DNA of 42,148 nucleotides from Bacteroides sp. (GTDB taxonomy: Bacteria > Bacteroidota > Bacteroidia > Bacteroidales > Muribaculaceae): the NCBI GenBank assembly GCA_014802045.1, contig JAAVDA010000011.1, positions 1-42,148 on the forward strand. The letters run 5' to 3'. Under the pieces are notes generated by a model that had not been told where the DNA came from, ran no database searches, and saw only the letters and a list, made by a program, of their open reading frames with translations. The translations under genes and the position numbers were made by a program. Positions 8,103-16,017 of this stretch are shown here, piece after piece. The number at the start of each line of letters is the position of its first letter. Position 1 is the stretch's first letter.

Positions 8103-8144
8103 CTCCGCGCACCGTTACAAGCAGACGGTGCGCGGAGCTTTTTT
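8103..8144 (+). terminator. Rho-independent terminator of the TPR gene
   Basis: A 13-bp perfect stem CTCCGCGCACCGT with a 9-nt loop, then CTTTTTT. It lies 28 bp after the TAA and could also serve the convergent TlpA gene, since an A-run precedes the stem. Confidence 0.9.
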
Positions 8145-8185
8145 GTGCGCTTGGCGCTTAAGTGATGTAGATGGCTATGGGAGGA

Positions 8186-8911
8186 TTATTTACCCATCAG
8201 GGCGGGGAATGAATCGTAGAAGTTCGGATCTTCACCAACGCACACGGTCTCTATGAGGCCTTCCGGATTGATGAGAATCTTTGTGGGATAGCCTGTCACA
8301 CCGTAGACCACATTGGCCGGTTTGCCGCCATCGGCAGGCTCGTTATAGAGCTGGAGCCATTTGAGGCCGTTGGCTTTAACGGCTGCAATCCATGCTTCTT
8401 TAGATTCGCGGCAGTCTATACCGACAAATTCACATACGTCTTTATATTTCTCATAGTTTTCCTTCATCTGAGGCACCCCAACCATACACCAGCGGCACCA
8501 TGAACCCCAGAAGTCGAGGAGCACCCATTTACCGCGGAGCGAAGAGAGAGCCACCGGTTTTCCTTCCATGTCGGGAAGAGTGATGTCGGGAGCCACAGCG
8601 CCGGCCACAATACGCTCTTTGTTGGCCTGCACTTCACGATAATTGTCAATGGTTTTACGCTCACGCTTGTAGAGAGGGGCAAGAAATGATTCGGTAGCAG
8701 AAGCCGACAGGCTGTCGATATATTTGTTCTCGGCCTGCACTGTAGACTTGGCGAGGAAATAGACCCCAACGGGAGAGTTGAGATAGATAGGCAGACGTCG
8801 GTCAGCACGTGTGCGCCACAGAGTGTAGATGTCGTTGAATCCGGCATCCTCCCGGTTCATGTTTCTGAGTATGGCCTGAAGCGAGTCGCCTTCAGCCGCA
8901 TAGTCAAGCAT
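8186..8911 (-). CDS. TlpA-type thioredoxin-fold protein (C-terminal part of a split gene)
   Basis: 241 residues are counted from the first ATG, but the frame stays open upstream to about 8946. The N-terminal half is helical. From about residue 104 there is an AhpC/TSA-TlpA thioredoxin fold: APDITLPDMEGKPVALSSLRGKWVLLDFWGSWCRWC with redox motif WCRWC, then cis-Pro region YGVTGYPTKILINPEG. Such enzymes reduce or exchange disulfides in the periplasm, but this fragment has no signal peptide. The missing N-terminus is at 8938-9231 in the other frame. One extra A in the A6 tract would join them as DKKIATGSQIA. See the finding. Confidence 0.85.
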   Translation of the reverse strand: MLDYAAEGDSLQAILRNMNREDAGFNDIYTLWRTRADRRLPIYLNSPVGVYFLAKSTVQAENKYIDSLSASATESFLAPLYKRERKTIDNYREVQANKERIVAGAVAPDITLPDMEGKPVALSSLRGKWVLLDFWGSWCRWCMVGVPQMKENYEKYKDVCEFVGIDCRESKEAWIAAVKANGLKWLQLYNEPADGGKPANVVYGVTGYPTKILINPEGLIETVCVGEDPNFYDSFPALMGK

Positions 8912-8937
8912 TGCTGAGGCTATCTGGCTGCCGGTGG

Positions 8938-9231
8938 CTATTTTTTATCGGCAGTAAGCGTGATGTTTTCTCCCGGAAGCACGAATATGCCCTCGGGGGT
9001 GACTGACGAGATGAAATATGATGGCTCGGTCACATCGGGAATCACAACTTTTCCGGCGGTGAATAGAGCTATCTCGGGTTCGTCCGTATCATAATCACCT
9101 TCGATATAGTCACCTATGCTCACGGTCACATAACGCAAGGTGTCGGTGGGAGCTTTGACGGTGATGTCTGGAGTGGCCCATGCGGCCGCGGGAGCGAGCA
9201 GCAGGAGCGGAAGTAGTTTTATCGGTTTCAT
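8938..9231 (-). CDS. Signal peptide plus DUF4369-like N-terminal fragment of the split TlpA protein
   Basis: A 97-residue product with signal peptide (KPIKLLPLLLLAPAAAWA) and a beta-rich region (ITVKAPTDTLRYVTVSIGDYIEG ... GIFVLPGENITLTADKK) typical of the DUF4369 domain that precedes thioredoxin folds in Bacteroidota. It ends at a TAG right after an A6 run. The rest of the expected protein continues in the -1 frame at 8186-8911. The ATG at 9231 overlaps the queE TGA (ATGA), so translation is probably coupled to queE. As it stands the gene yields a secreted stub without the redox domain. Confidence 0.7.
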   Translation of the reverse strand: MKPIKLLPLLLLAPAAAWATPDITVKAPTDTLRYVTVSIGDYIEGDYDTDEPEIALFTAGKVVIPDVTEPSYFISSVTPEGIFVLPGENITLTADKK

Positions 9232-9794
9232 TTTATGTGGATTAATTTGTGTGTCTGAAGCGAAAGCCGCCATTCAGGGTTTTCAAGCACATAGTCAATT
9301 GCTTTACGCAATATCACCTCATTTTCTTCGGCTGAGCCGGTGTCACAGGGCTGTATGAAGTGCCGGAGCGCAGTCACATCTCCTATCCCTTCTGTGAGAG
9401 GGCCATCCGGAAGATAAATCACCTTAAGCTCGTCAACACATCCGAGCACCACGCGCTCTCCCTTGGGCGAGCAGGTGATCCAGTCGATGGTCGGGGGCAA
9501 GCGCAGGGTGCCGTTTGTCTCCACATGCACATATTTTCCGGCTTCATGCAGCAGGTCGAGCAGGCTTAATGTGAGCTGAAGGGCCGGTTCGCCTCCGGTG
9601 ATTATCACGTGGCGTGTAGGCCATTCGCAAACCTTCTTCACAATTTCCTCCTCGGTCATTTCTATAAAAGAGGAGTGGTCTGTGTCGCAGAATCCACACC
9701 GCATGTTGCATCCGGCCATCCGGATGAAAACGGCAGGAGTGCCGACGAAAAACCCTTCTCCCTGCAGAGAATAGAAAATTTCATTTATCCTCAT
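9228..9794 (-). CDS. queE: 7-carboxy-7-deazaguanine synthase, radical SAM (QueE)
   Basis: Converts 6-carboxy-tetrahydropterin to 7-carboxy-7-deazaguanine in queuosine/preQ0 biosynthesis. The radical SAM cluster motif C29-x3-C33-x2-C36 (GCNMRCGFCDT) is intact, with the N-terminal INEIFYSLQGEGFFVGTP substrate/SAM region and HVIITGGEPALQ, which supplies the SAM-binding GGE. The 188 residues are a normal short QueE. It overlaps queD by 4 bp upstream and the DUF4369 gene by 4 bp downstream, so all three are likely coupled. queC and queF are not in the window. Confidence 0.95.
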   Translation of the reverse strand: MRINEIFYSLQGEGFFVGTPAVFIRMAGCNMRCGFCDTDHSSFIEMTEEEIVKKVCEWPTRHVIITGGEPALQLTLSLLDLLHEAGKYVHVETNGTLRLPPTIDWITCSPKGERVVLGCVDELKVIYLPDGPLTEGIGDVTALRHFIQPCDTGSAEENEVILRKAIDYVLENPEWRLSLQTHKLIHIK

Positions 9795-10141
9795 AGGGCG
9801 ATGTGTTGTGAATCATCTATATATGTGGCCACGTTGTCGCGGCTCTCCTCCACATCAACCCGGAAAGCCCCCGGCACCCGTTCGCACACCCACCGCGCGA
9901 TGTTTTCGGCGGTGGGGTTGAACGGTAGCAGGTCGTTGAAATTTCCGTGGTCAAGATAGTCGTGCACGCATTCTTTTATGTGCTTGAAATCTATGACCAT
10001 TCCCTCGGCGTTGAGGGTCTGAGCCTTGCAGTGTACGGTCACAATCCAGTTGTGGCCGTGGAGCTGTCTGCATTTGCTCTCATAAGGAAGCTCAAGTCGG
10101 TGTGAACCGGAAATTTCCACTCTTTTCCTGACAATATACAT
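9791..10141 (-). CDS. queD: 6-carboxy-5,6,7,8-tetrahydropterin synthase (QueD/PTPS family)
   Basis: Second step of queuosine precursor synthesis, converting dihydroneopterin triphosphate to 6-carboxy-tetrahydropterin. The 116 residues match QueD. Zn ligands are visible as H14 (SGSHRLELP) and H28/H30 (LHGHNW), with catalytic Cys24 in ESKCRQLHGH. The acidic/aromatic tail has MVIDFKHIK and NPTAENIARWV, both typical of the family. It starts 5 bp after the C1 peptidase stop and overlaps queE by 4 bp. Confidence 0.95.
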   Translation of the reverse strand: MYIVRKRVEISGSHRLELPYESKCRQLHGHNWIVTVHCKAQTLNAEGMVIDFKHIKECVHDYLDHGNFNDLLPFNPTAENIARWVCERVPGAFRVDVEESRDNVATYIDDSQHIAL

Positions 10142-10146
10142 CTCTC

Positions 10147-11319
10147 TTATATATTCAGTTTTTTGCGAAGCTCGCGGGGCAGTGCATCCTTGTGCATCAT
10201 CACGTAGATGGTCTTAGCGCGAACGAAACTGTCAGACATATTGAGATATCCGCCGTTGTCGTTGCGTTCTGTGCCCCAGGAGTTCTTGGTAACATAATAT
10301 TTGTTGCCGTTCTGGTCCTTGACCATACCGGTGAGATGCATCAGATGGTCGTCGGTGGTGGCGAAGGTCTCGAATCCTTCCTGACGTATTTCGGGAGTAA
10401 CGATGATTTCAGGATAGGGCTTCTCAAACTTATACACCTCTTCCAGACGCTCCTTTTCGCTCATTTTAGCAAATTTTGCTGTGTCGGCGGCTTCGTAGCG
10501 ACCCACGTTTTTCACATCGGGGTTTATGGCCACTGCCTTGCCGAAGTTGAAGCCTTTCTCACTCACATCGCCGTCCCATGCCACTGTATAGCCACCTGCG
10601 AGCGCACCGTCAATCACGGCCATGAGTTCGTCGAGAGGCAGATTCCACATCTTGGCGTGCTCCCAGTTGTCGGGCACCTCTACTTCAAATTCTTCGTAAT
10701 AAGGATGGTGGGTGAAGCTGGTGAGTTCCACATAGTCATCCATGTCAAGGCCGAGTTCGGAGGCGAAACTTTTCGGGGTGTATTCTTTGCCCTTGTAGGT
10801 GAATTTTTCAGGCACCGGTCCGAGATATGCGTCGAGAATAGCATTGACCACCTGATCATACTGAGGCGAACGCTTGCGGTTTTTCACTGCGGCATCGGCC
10901 ACGGCGTGGATCATCGACATCATCTCTCCGTGCGAATGACGCTCGGAATCGTAGTTGATGCCGGTGTATACCTCTTCCGGAACGATACCCACCTGACGGA
11001 AAGCGTTGTTCCAGGTGTGTGACAGCGAGCCTTGTCCGATATTTCCTTTGCCGCGACGCAGATAGTTGTCGTTTAGCTGGTTGAGGAGTTTTTGGCGCAC
11101 GATAAACATTTCAGAGAGGTCGTGGGTGCCTTTGCCCTTGCGCAGGAGTTCGGCTTCCATGAAAGATGTGGTGGCAAAGCACCAGCAGGTGCCGCTCGAA
11201 GCCTGATTTTTCACTGAGGTGACAGGCACTGCTACCGTCTCGGTAAACTGATAGCCTTGCGCCGATACGCTTCCGGCTGTAAGGGTTGCTGCGATGGCAG
11301 CGAAAAGTATATGTTTCAT
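10147..11319 (-). CDS. Secreted C1-family (bleomycin hydrolase/aminopeptidase C-like) cysteine peptidase
   Basis: A 390-residue papain-fold peptidase with a signal peptide (HILFAAIAATLTAGSVSAQ). Catalytic residues are visible: oxyanion Gln39 in VKNQASSGTCWCFAT with Cys45, a His in TTDDHLMHLTGMV, and Asn in VTKNSWGTE. The insertion pattern and C-terminal YVMMHKDALPREL resemble peptidase C1B, but the signal peptide suggests periplasmic peptide degradation. It is followed 5 bp later by queD, so it heads the queD-queE-TlpA transcript. No clear promoter is seen in the 158-bp gap behind the C69 gene. Confidence 0.92.
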   Translation of the reverse strand: MKHILFAAIAATLTAGSVSAQGYQFTETVAVPVTSVKNQASSGTCWCFATTSFMEAELLRKGKGTHDLSEMFIVRQKLLNQLNDNYLRRGKGNIGQGSLSHTWNNAFRQVGIVPEEVYTGINYDSERHSHGEMMSMIHAVADAAVKNRKRSPQYDQVVNAILDAYLGPVPEKFTYKGKEYTPKSFASELGLDMDDYVELTSFTHHPYYEEFEVEVPDNWEHAKMWNLPLDELMAVIDGALAGGYTVAWDGDVSEKGFNFGKAVAINPDVKNVGRYEAADTAKFAKMSEKERLEEVYKFEKPYPEIIVTPEIRQEGFETFATTDDHLMHLTGMVKDQNGNKYYVTKNSWGTERNDNGGYLNMSDSFVRAKTIYVMMHKDALPRELRKKLNI

Positions 11320-11477
11320 GACTTATTTATTGTAGTGGATTTATGATGGTATGTGGATGAAATTTTGCATTCGGCTGATGGCGTCATAGAGTTGCATAGC
11401 AATAGAAGCAGAAGTCGAGGGGTTGCCAAAACGATGCATTAAATAAATTCCTTCACATACTTAATTGGCTTAGCTGC

Positions 11478-13076
11478 TTAGAATCCGCGGCCGAATTTGC
11501 TCCAGACACGGTTGCCGAGCTCGGTCCAACGCTGGGCTGCCGCTCCGGCAAAGTCAGAGGTATATCCGGTGAGAAATTCGCGTGCGGCTTCTTCACCCTC
11601 CTCTGCGAGAATGGCTGCGTAGCGCTGCTCCACATAGGGCAGCTCGTTGAAGCCTTTCTCTACGAAGTGGCGGCGTGCCTGCTCGAAATCCTTGCGGGTA
11701 TCACCCCAGCGCACGGTAGCCAGCTTGTTGGCACGACGTATAGGCCACACTGCCGCATTCTCGTCGAAACGGAGCTGACCGTCCACCTTATATGAGTCGG
11801 GCAGGTCGGTGGTGCCTGCAAATACAGGCACTCTGGGGCTCTGGCCGGGATTGTCAAAAGCTACCCATGCCACTCCGCCAACCGCATCGGGCAGCCAGTC
11901 GCGCACCTGAATCACGGTTGAATATGCGCACTGAGGCACAGACACATTGCGCACATTGGTCACAGCTGTCGAATCGAGAGCATTGAGCAGATTCATCATA
12001 TCGCGTCCCATCCAGGGGTTGGCCACCGGACTGGTTATGGTGTCTATCGAGCCGTCGCGGTTTTTACGTGTCACTTTAAGATTGCGTGTCATATCGAAAT
12101 CGGTTCCCTCATAGGTCTCGGTGAGAAGTTCCATCACGTCGGCAGCAGAGAGCTGACGGTCGGGTTTCACACTGATGGGCAGCTCCTCTGCGTCATAGCT
12201 GAGCCCGAGCGAGGGAGCCATTTTGTTGAGCAGGAAATATTCGCGCACGCTAAACGATTTCGGCTCTCCGAAATAGTTGCCGCCTGCATATGCTTTCCAA
12301 AACTTGAAAGGCTCCTTGCCATCCCAGAAACCCATGCGGCGCGCCACGTCATAGACATTGGCCGAAGCCATGTAATTATCCTTGTCTTTAAGATTGAGAG
12401 TTGATATTCTCGGAATGTTGGCCGATACACCCACATGGTCGTCGGGGATGCGCACAGCCGCCCATACTGCTCCGATGGAGTCGGGGCCTTCGCCGAATAT
12501 CTCGAATTGCCACACCTCCTTGGGGTCGGCGATGGTGAGACATTCGCCGCTGTCGCCGTAGCCATATTCTGCCACAAGGTCGCCCATCAGTCTGATAGCC
12601 TCGCGGGCGGTGGTACAGCGCTGCAGGGCGAGGCGTTCAAGCTCCTCGATCATAAAGAGACCGTTGGGGTTCTGAAGTTCACGACGACCGGTTATGGTGG
12701 TTTCACCTATGGCAAGCTGCTTTTCGTTGAGGCAGGGGTAGGCTGTGTTGAGAAAAGAGTAGGTTTTGCCGGGCTGAGGCACCACTCCGGCCTCTTTCAT
12801 GCCGCGCGCTCCGCGGGAATGGTCGGTGTGCATGCGACCTCTCACCACCACTGCGGTGGTGTCGTGGTCATAATTTGTAGCGGGGACGATGTCCATCCAT
12901 GTGCGGTAGTTGCCGTCGCAAGTGTGAGAAGTCATGACCGAGCCGTCGGTAGACGCTTTCCGGCCCACCATTATGCTCGTGCAGCTCACCCGGTCTGGAA
13001 ACGGAATCTCTCCGGGTGTCTGTGCCTGGACGGTCAGCGCGGTCAAGGCGAGAGTCAGTGTGATAAAGCGGTTCAT
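11478..13076 (-). CDS. Secreted C69-family dipeptidase
   Basis: A 532-residue N-terminal-nucleophile hydrolase of the PepD/C69 family, cleaving dipeptides. The signal peptide (NRFITLTLALTALTVQAQ) is followed by CTSIMVGRKAS; Cys32 should become the nucleophile after processing. DGSVMTSHTCDGNYRTW and MIEELERLALQRCTTAREAI fit the family. Downstream lies the C1 peptidase, another peptide-degrading enzyme. The start-codon region sits in an exact 19-bp tandem duplication, so a decoy ATG lies 19 bp upstream. It follows truA by 38 bp. Confidence 0.92.
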   Translation of the reverse strand: MNRFITLTLALTALTVQAQTPGEIPFPDRVSCTSIMVGRKASTDGSVMTSHTCDGNYRTWMDIVPATNYDHDTTAVVVRGRMHTDHSRGARGMKEAGVVPQPGKTYSFLNTAYPCLNEKQLAIGETTITGRRELQNPNGLFMIEELERLALQRCTTAREAIRLMGDLVAEYGYGDSGECLTIADPKEVWQFEIFGEGPDSIGAVWAAVRIPDDHVGVSANIPRISTLNLKDKDNYMASANVYDVARRMGFWDGKEPFKFWKAYAGGNYFGEPKSFSVREYFLLNKMAPSLGLSYDAEELPISVKPDRQLSAADVMELLTETYEGTDFDMTRNLKVTRKNRDGSIDTITSPVANPWMGRDMMNLLNALDSTAVTNVRNVSVPQCAYSTVIQVRDWLPDAVGGVAWVAFDNPGQSPRVPVFAGTTDLPDSYKVDGQLRFDENAAVWPIRRANKLATVRWGDTRKDFEQARRHFVEKGFNELPYVEQRYAAILAEEGEEAAREFLTGYTSDFAGAAAQRWTELGNRVWSKFGRGF

Positions 13077-13102
13077 ATAATTAAAAGCGGTTCATATAAT
13101 TA
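13065..13102 (-). repeat. 19-bp tandem duplication of the C69 gene start region
   Basis: AAAGCGGTTCATATAATTA occurs twice head to tail (13065-13083 and 13084-13102) with no mismatch. On the minus strand each copy carries ATGAACCGCTTT. The upstream copy reads ATG AAC CGC TTT TAA (13095-13081), a four-codon MNRF mini-ORF ahead of the real start. Confidence 0.85.
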
Positions 13103-13114
13103 TTGGTGATTGGT

Positions 13115-13867
13115 TTAGTCTGGTGAGTAATAGGGATATTTCACATCCCAGAGATAGAGCGCCTGCGGAGGCATCGAGGTCCCGGCAGCACAACGGTTGC
13201 GGGCGTCGATGATATCACGGAGTTGGATGGCAGAGAGTTTGCCCCGGCCCACATCAACGAGTGTGCCCACCACGGCTCTCACCATATTGCGGAGAAATCG
13301 GTCGGCGGTTATCACAAAAACCATTCCTTCGCTTCCGGCGGGGCGCCATTCGGCTTCAGTCACTCGGCAGATTGTGGTCTTTGCATCTGAATGGAGCTTG
13401 GCAAACGATGCAAAATCTGAGGTGGAGAGCAGAATTTCAGCCGCGCGGTTCATAGCCTCGAAATCGAGCCCTTTTGATGCCTGCCAGCTCAGAGTGTGGA
13501 AAAACGGGGTTTTGCGGAGCGATGCATAGTAGTGGTATGTGCGTGAGGTTGCGTCAAACCGGGCATGAGCTTCGGGGTGAACCTCTCTGATGCTGCGCAC
13601 CGCTATGTCGCGGCCACACATGGCATTGAGCCCTCTGACCACAGCGTCTGTGTCGGCAATCGGATTTGCGGCGTCAAAATGAGCAATCATCCGGCGGGCA
13701 TTGACCCCGGCATCCGTACGTCCGGCTCCAGTCACCGGAGTGGGGGTGCGCATGAGTTTGGAGAGGGCCTCCTCTATGGTCTGCTGCACAGTCACTTCTC
13801 CCGGCTGTATCTGCCAGCCGTGGAAAGGAAGCCCTCTGTAGGCGAGATCAATGAAATAGCGGGGCAT
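13115..13867 (-). CDS. truA: tRNA pseudouridine synthase A
   Basis: Isomerises uridines at positions 38-40 of the tRNA anticodon arm. The 250 residues are the usual length. The catalytic motif GRTDAGVNA (49-57) carries Asp52; the common His of GVHA is Asn here. FHGWQIQP near the N-terminus and the FLRNMVRAVVGTLVDVGRGK block, typical of TruA, are also present. The ATG shares one base with the speA TGA (TGATG), implying translational coupling. The C69 gene follows at 38 bp. Confidence 0.95.
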   Translation of the reverse strand: MPRYFIDLAYRGLPFHGWQIQPGEVTVQQTIEEALSKLMRTPTPVTGAGRTDAGVNARRMIAHFDAANPIADTDAVVRGLNAMCGRDIAVRSIREVHPEAHARFDATSRTYHYYASLRKTPFFHTLSWQASKGLDFEAMNRAAEILLSTSDFASFAKLHSDAKTTICRVTEAEWRPAGSEGMVFVITADRFLRNMVRAVVGTLVDVGRGKLSAIQLRDIIDARNRCAAGTSMPPQALYLWDVKYPYYSPD

Positions 13868-15765
13868 CAGTCTTTTTCAAGATAGGTGTAGCCGTAGAGT
13901 CCGGAGCGGTAGTTGCTCAGGAATTCACGTCCCTCCTCCGGAGATATTTTGCCGGCCTTCATGGAGGCGGTTACCCAGGTCTCCACGTTGCGCACAAGTT
14001 TCTTTGGATTAAATTCCACATAGTCGAGCACTTCGGCCACAGTCTCTCCGTCTATCACGCGGTCTATCTCATACCGGTCCTTATACACGCTGATATGCAC
14101 TGCGTTGGTGTCGCCAAACAGATTGTGCATATCACCGAGTATCTCCTGATAGGCACCCACGAGAAACACACCTAAATAATACGGCTCGCCGCTCTTCACT
14201 GTGTGGACCGGGAGCGACGGGCTTGTACCGGTATTGGTGATGAAATTGGCTATTTTGCCATCGGAGTCGCAGGTGATATCCTGGATGGTGCAGGTGCGCG
14301 AAGGCTTTTCGTCAAGCCGGCTTATAGGCATGATGGGAAACACTTGGTCTATGGCCCACGAATCGGGCAGTGACTGGAAGAGCGAGAAGTTGCAGAAATA
14401 TTTGTCGGGAATCATCCTCGAAATCTTGCGCAGTTCTTCAGGGCCGTGGCGCATACCGGAGGCCAGTTCACCCACTTCGCGTGCTATCGACCAGAATAGT
14501 TTCTCAATCTGAGCCCTCGTGCGGAGATCGAGCATGCCGAGGCTGAAGAGGTCAAGAGCCTCTTCGCGAATCTGGAGCGCATCGTGCCAGCTTTCGAACA
14601 GACGCGGCTGATTGAGTCTGTCCCAGATTTCATAGAGCTCCTTGGCAAGCTCATGAGCATCTTCGGAGAGCTCTTCATTGTCTTTCCATGAAGGCAGCGA
14701 GGTGGTTTCGAGCACCTCAAACACGAGCACCGAATGGTGGGCAGTGAGAGAACGTCCGCTCTCGGTTATGATGTTTGGCTGCTTGAGATTGTTCTTACGG
14801 CACACCTCGACGAGAGCCGACACGGCATCGTTGGCATATTCCTGGATGGAATAGTTCATGGAGCTTTCCGAAGCGCTGTTGCGAGTGCCGTCGTAGTCCA
14901 CTCCGAGGCCGCCGCCGATATCCATGAAATCGATGGAAAATCCCATCTTCGAGAGCTGGGCATAAAACTGCGATGCCTCGCGGAGCGCATTTTTGATGCG
15001 GCGTATCTTGGTCACCTGACTGCCTATGTGGAAATGCACGAGTTTCAGACATTCGGTCATCTTGTGCGATTTAAGGAAGTCGAGAGCTTCAAGGAGCTCG
15101 CTGGAATTAAGGCCGAATTTCGACTGGTCGCCTCCCGATTCCTCCCATTTTCCGGCTCCCGACGAGGAGAGCTTTATGCGGATACCCACGTTGGGCACAA
15201 TCTTGATGCGTTTTGCCACCTCGGCAATGAGTGAGAGCTCATTGAGTTTCTCGACCACGAGGAAAATCCTGCGTCCCATCTTCTGGGCGAGCAGTGCGAG
15301 CTCCACAAACTTTTCGTCTTTATAGCCGTTGCAGATTATCAAGGCATTGTCGGCTATGCTTGTGGCCAGAACTGCGTGGAGCTCTGGTTTCGAACCGGCT
15401 TCAAGGCCGATGTTGAATTTCATGCCGTGGCTCACGATTTCTTCCACAACTGGACGCATCTGGTTGACCTTGATAGGATAGATGATGAAATTCTGTGCGT
15501 CGTAGCCATATTCTTTCGCTGCCTGACGGAAGCAGTTGGATATCTTTTCGATACGGTTGTCGAGTATGTCGGGGAAGCGGAGAAGCACAGGAGCCGTGAC
15601 GTCGCGCACCTGCAATTCATCCATAATTTCCTTGATGTCTACAGAAGCATATCCATCACGCGGCGTTACTGCCACATGGCCTTTCTCATTGATTGAGAAA
15701 TATTTCAGTCCCCAGCCGTTGATGTTATACAGCTCCGAACTGTCCTCGATGCGCCATTTTCTCAT
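13867..15765 (-). CDS. speA: Biosynthetic arginine decarboxylase
   Basis: PLP-dependent decarboxylation of arginine to agmatine, the entry to spermidine synthesis in Bacteroidota. The 632 residues match SpeA. The PLP Lys lies in FIIYPIKVNQMRPVV near residue 100. The glycine-rich phosphate loop is MDIGGGLGVDYDG. Other family blocks include FHIGSQVT and ITESGRSLTAHHSV. The C-terminal helical extension (FNPKKLVRNVETWV) is also present. The gene heads the speA-truA transcript. A TAATTTTG box at 15810-15803 (minus) is a plausible -7 element, although no TTG is perfectly spaced. Confidence 0.97.
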   Translation of the reverse strand: MRKWRIEDSSELYNINGWGLKYFSINEKGHVAVTPRDGYASVDIKEIMDELQVRDVTAPVLLRFPDILDNRIEKISNCFRQAAKEYGYDAQNFIIYPIKVNQMRPVVEEIVSHGMKFNIGLEAGSKPELHAVLATSIADNALIICNGYKDEKFVELALLAQKMGRRIFLVVEKLNELSLIAEVAKRIKIVPNVGIRIKLSSSGAGKWEESGGDQSKFGLNSSELLEALDFLKSHKMTECLKLVHFHIGSQVTKIRRIKNALREASQFYAQLSKMGFSIDFMDIGGGLGVDYDGTRNSASESSMNYSIQEYANDAVSALVEVCRKNNLKQPNIITESGRSLTAHHSVLVFEVLETTSLPSWKDNEELSEDAHELAKELYEIWDRLNQPRLFESWHDALQIREEALDLFSLGMLDLRTRAQIEKLFWSIAREVGELASGMRHGPEELRKISRMIPDKYFCNFSLFQSLPDSWAIDQVFPIMPISRLDEKPSRTCTIQDITCDSDGKIANFITNTGTSPSLPVHTVKSGEPYYLGVFLVGAYQEILGDMHNLFGDTNAVHISVYKDRYEIDRVIDGETVAEVLDYVEFNPKKLVRNVETWVTASMKAGKISPEEGREFLSNYRSGLYGYTYLEKD

Positions 15766-15894
15766 TCGTTCAGTAATATTGATGTTTCTATGTTTGAAAA
15801 GACAAAATTAGTGATTATTCGCGTGAATACAGGGCAAAAAGGGAAGTTTATTCAATTTTATATGATAAATCGCGAAAAAAACGGCAGACTTAGC

Positions 15895-15923
15895 TTGAAC
15901 ACCGCTTTTTATCACTATATTTG
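15895..15923 (+). promoter_or_regulatory. Promoter of the OmpA/TPR lipoprotein gene
   Basis: TTG at 15895-15897 and TATATTTG at 15916-15923, spaced by 18 bp, slightly short of the usual 19-21. The leader then contains AGAGCCG/CGGCTCT (15937-15958), a 7-bp hairpin about 60 bp before the ATG. Confidence 0.5.
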
Positions 15924-16017
15924 CATCGCCTAAAGAAGAGCCGGCCCGGGTCGGCTCTGTAATTATGTCTTGAAGCAAAAAATATTCAACACAAAATACC
16001 CAAACACCCGTTATCTT

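Noticed and set aside
8938-8950. Programmed -1 frameshift in the TlpA gene
   Set aside because: The run reads T AAA AAA before TAG, so the P-site tRNA could not re-pair well after slipping, and no stimulatory hairpin is obvious. A simple indel or read error is more likely.
10192-11022. 276-codon open frame antisense to the C1 peptidase
   Set aside because: The catalytic motifs lie on the minus strand; this is a compositional shadow.
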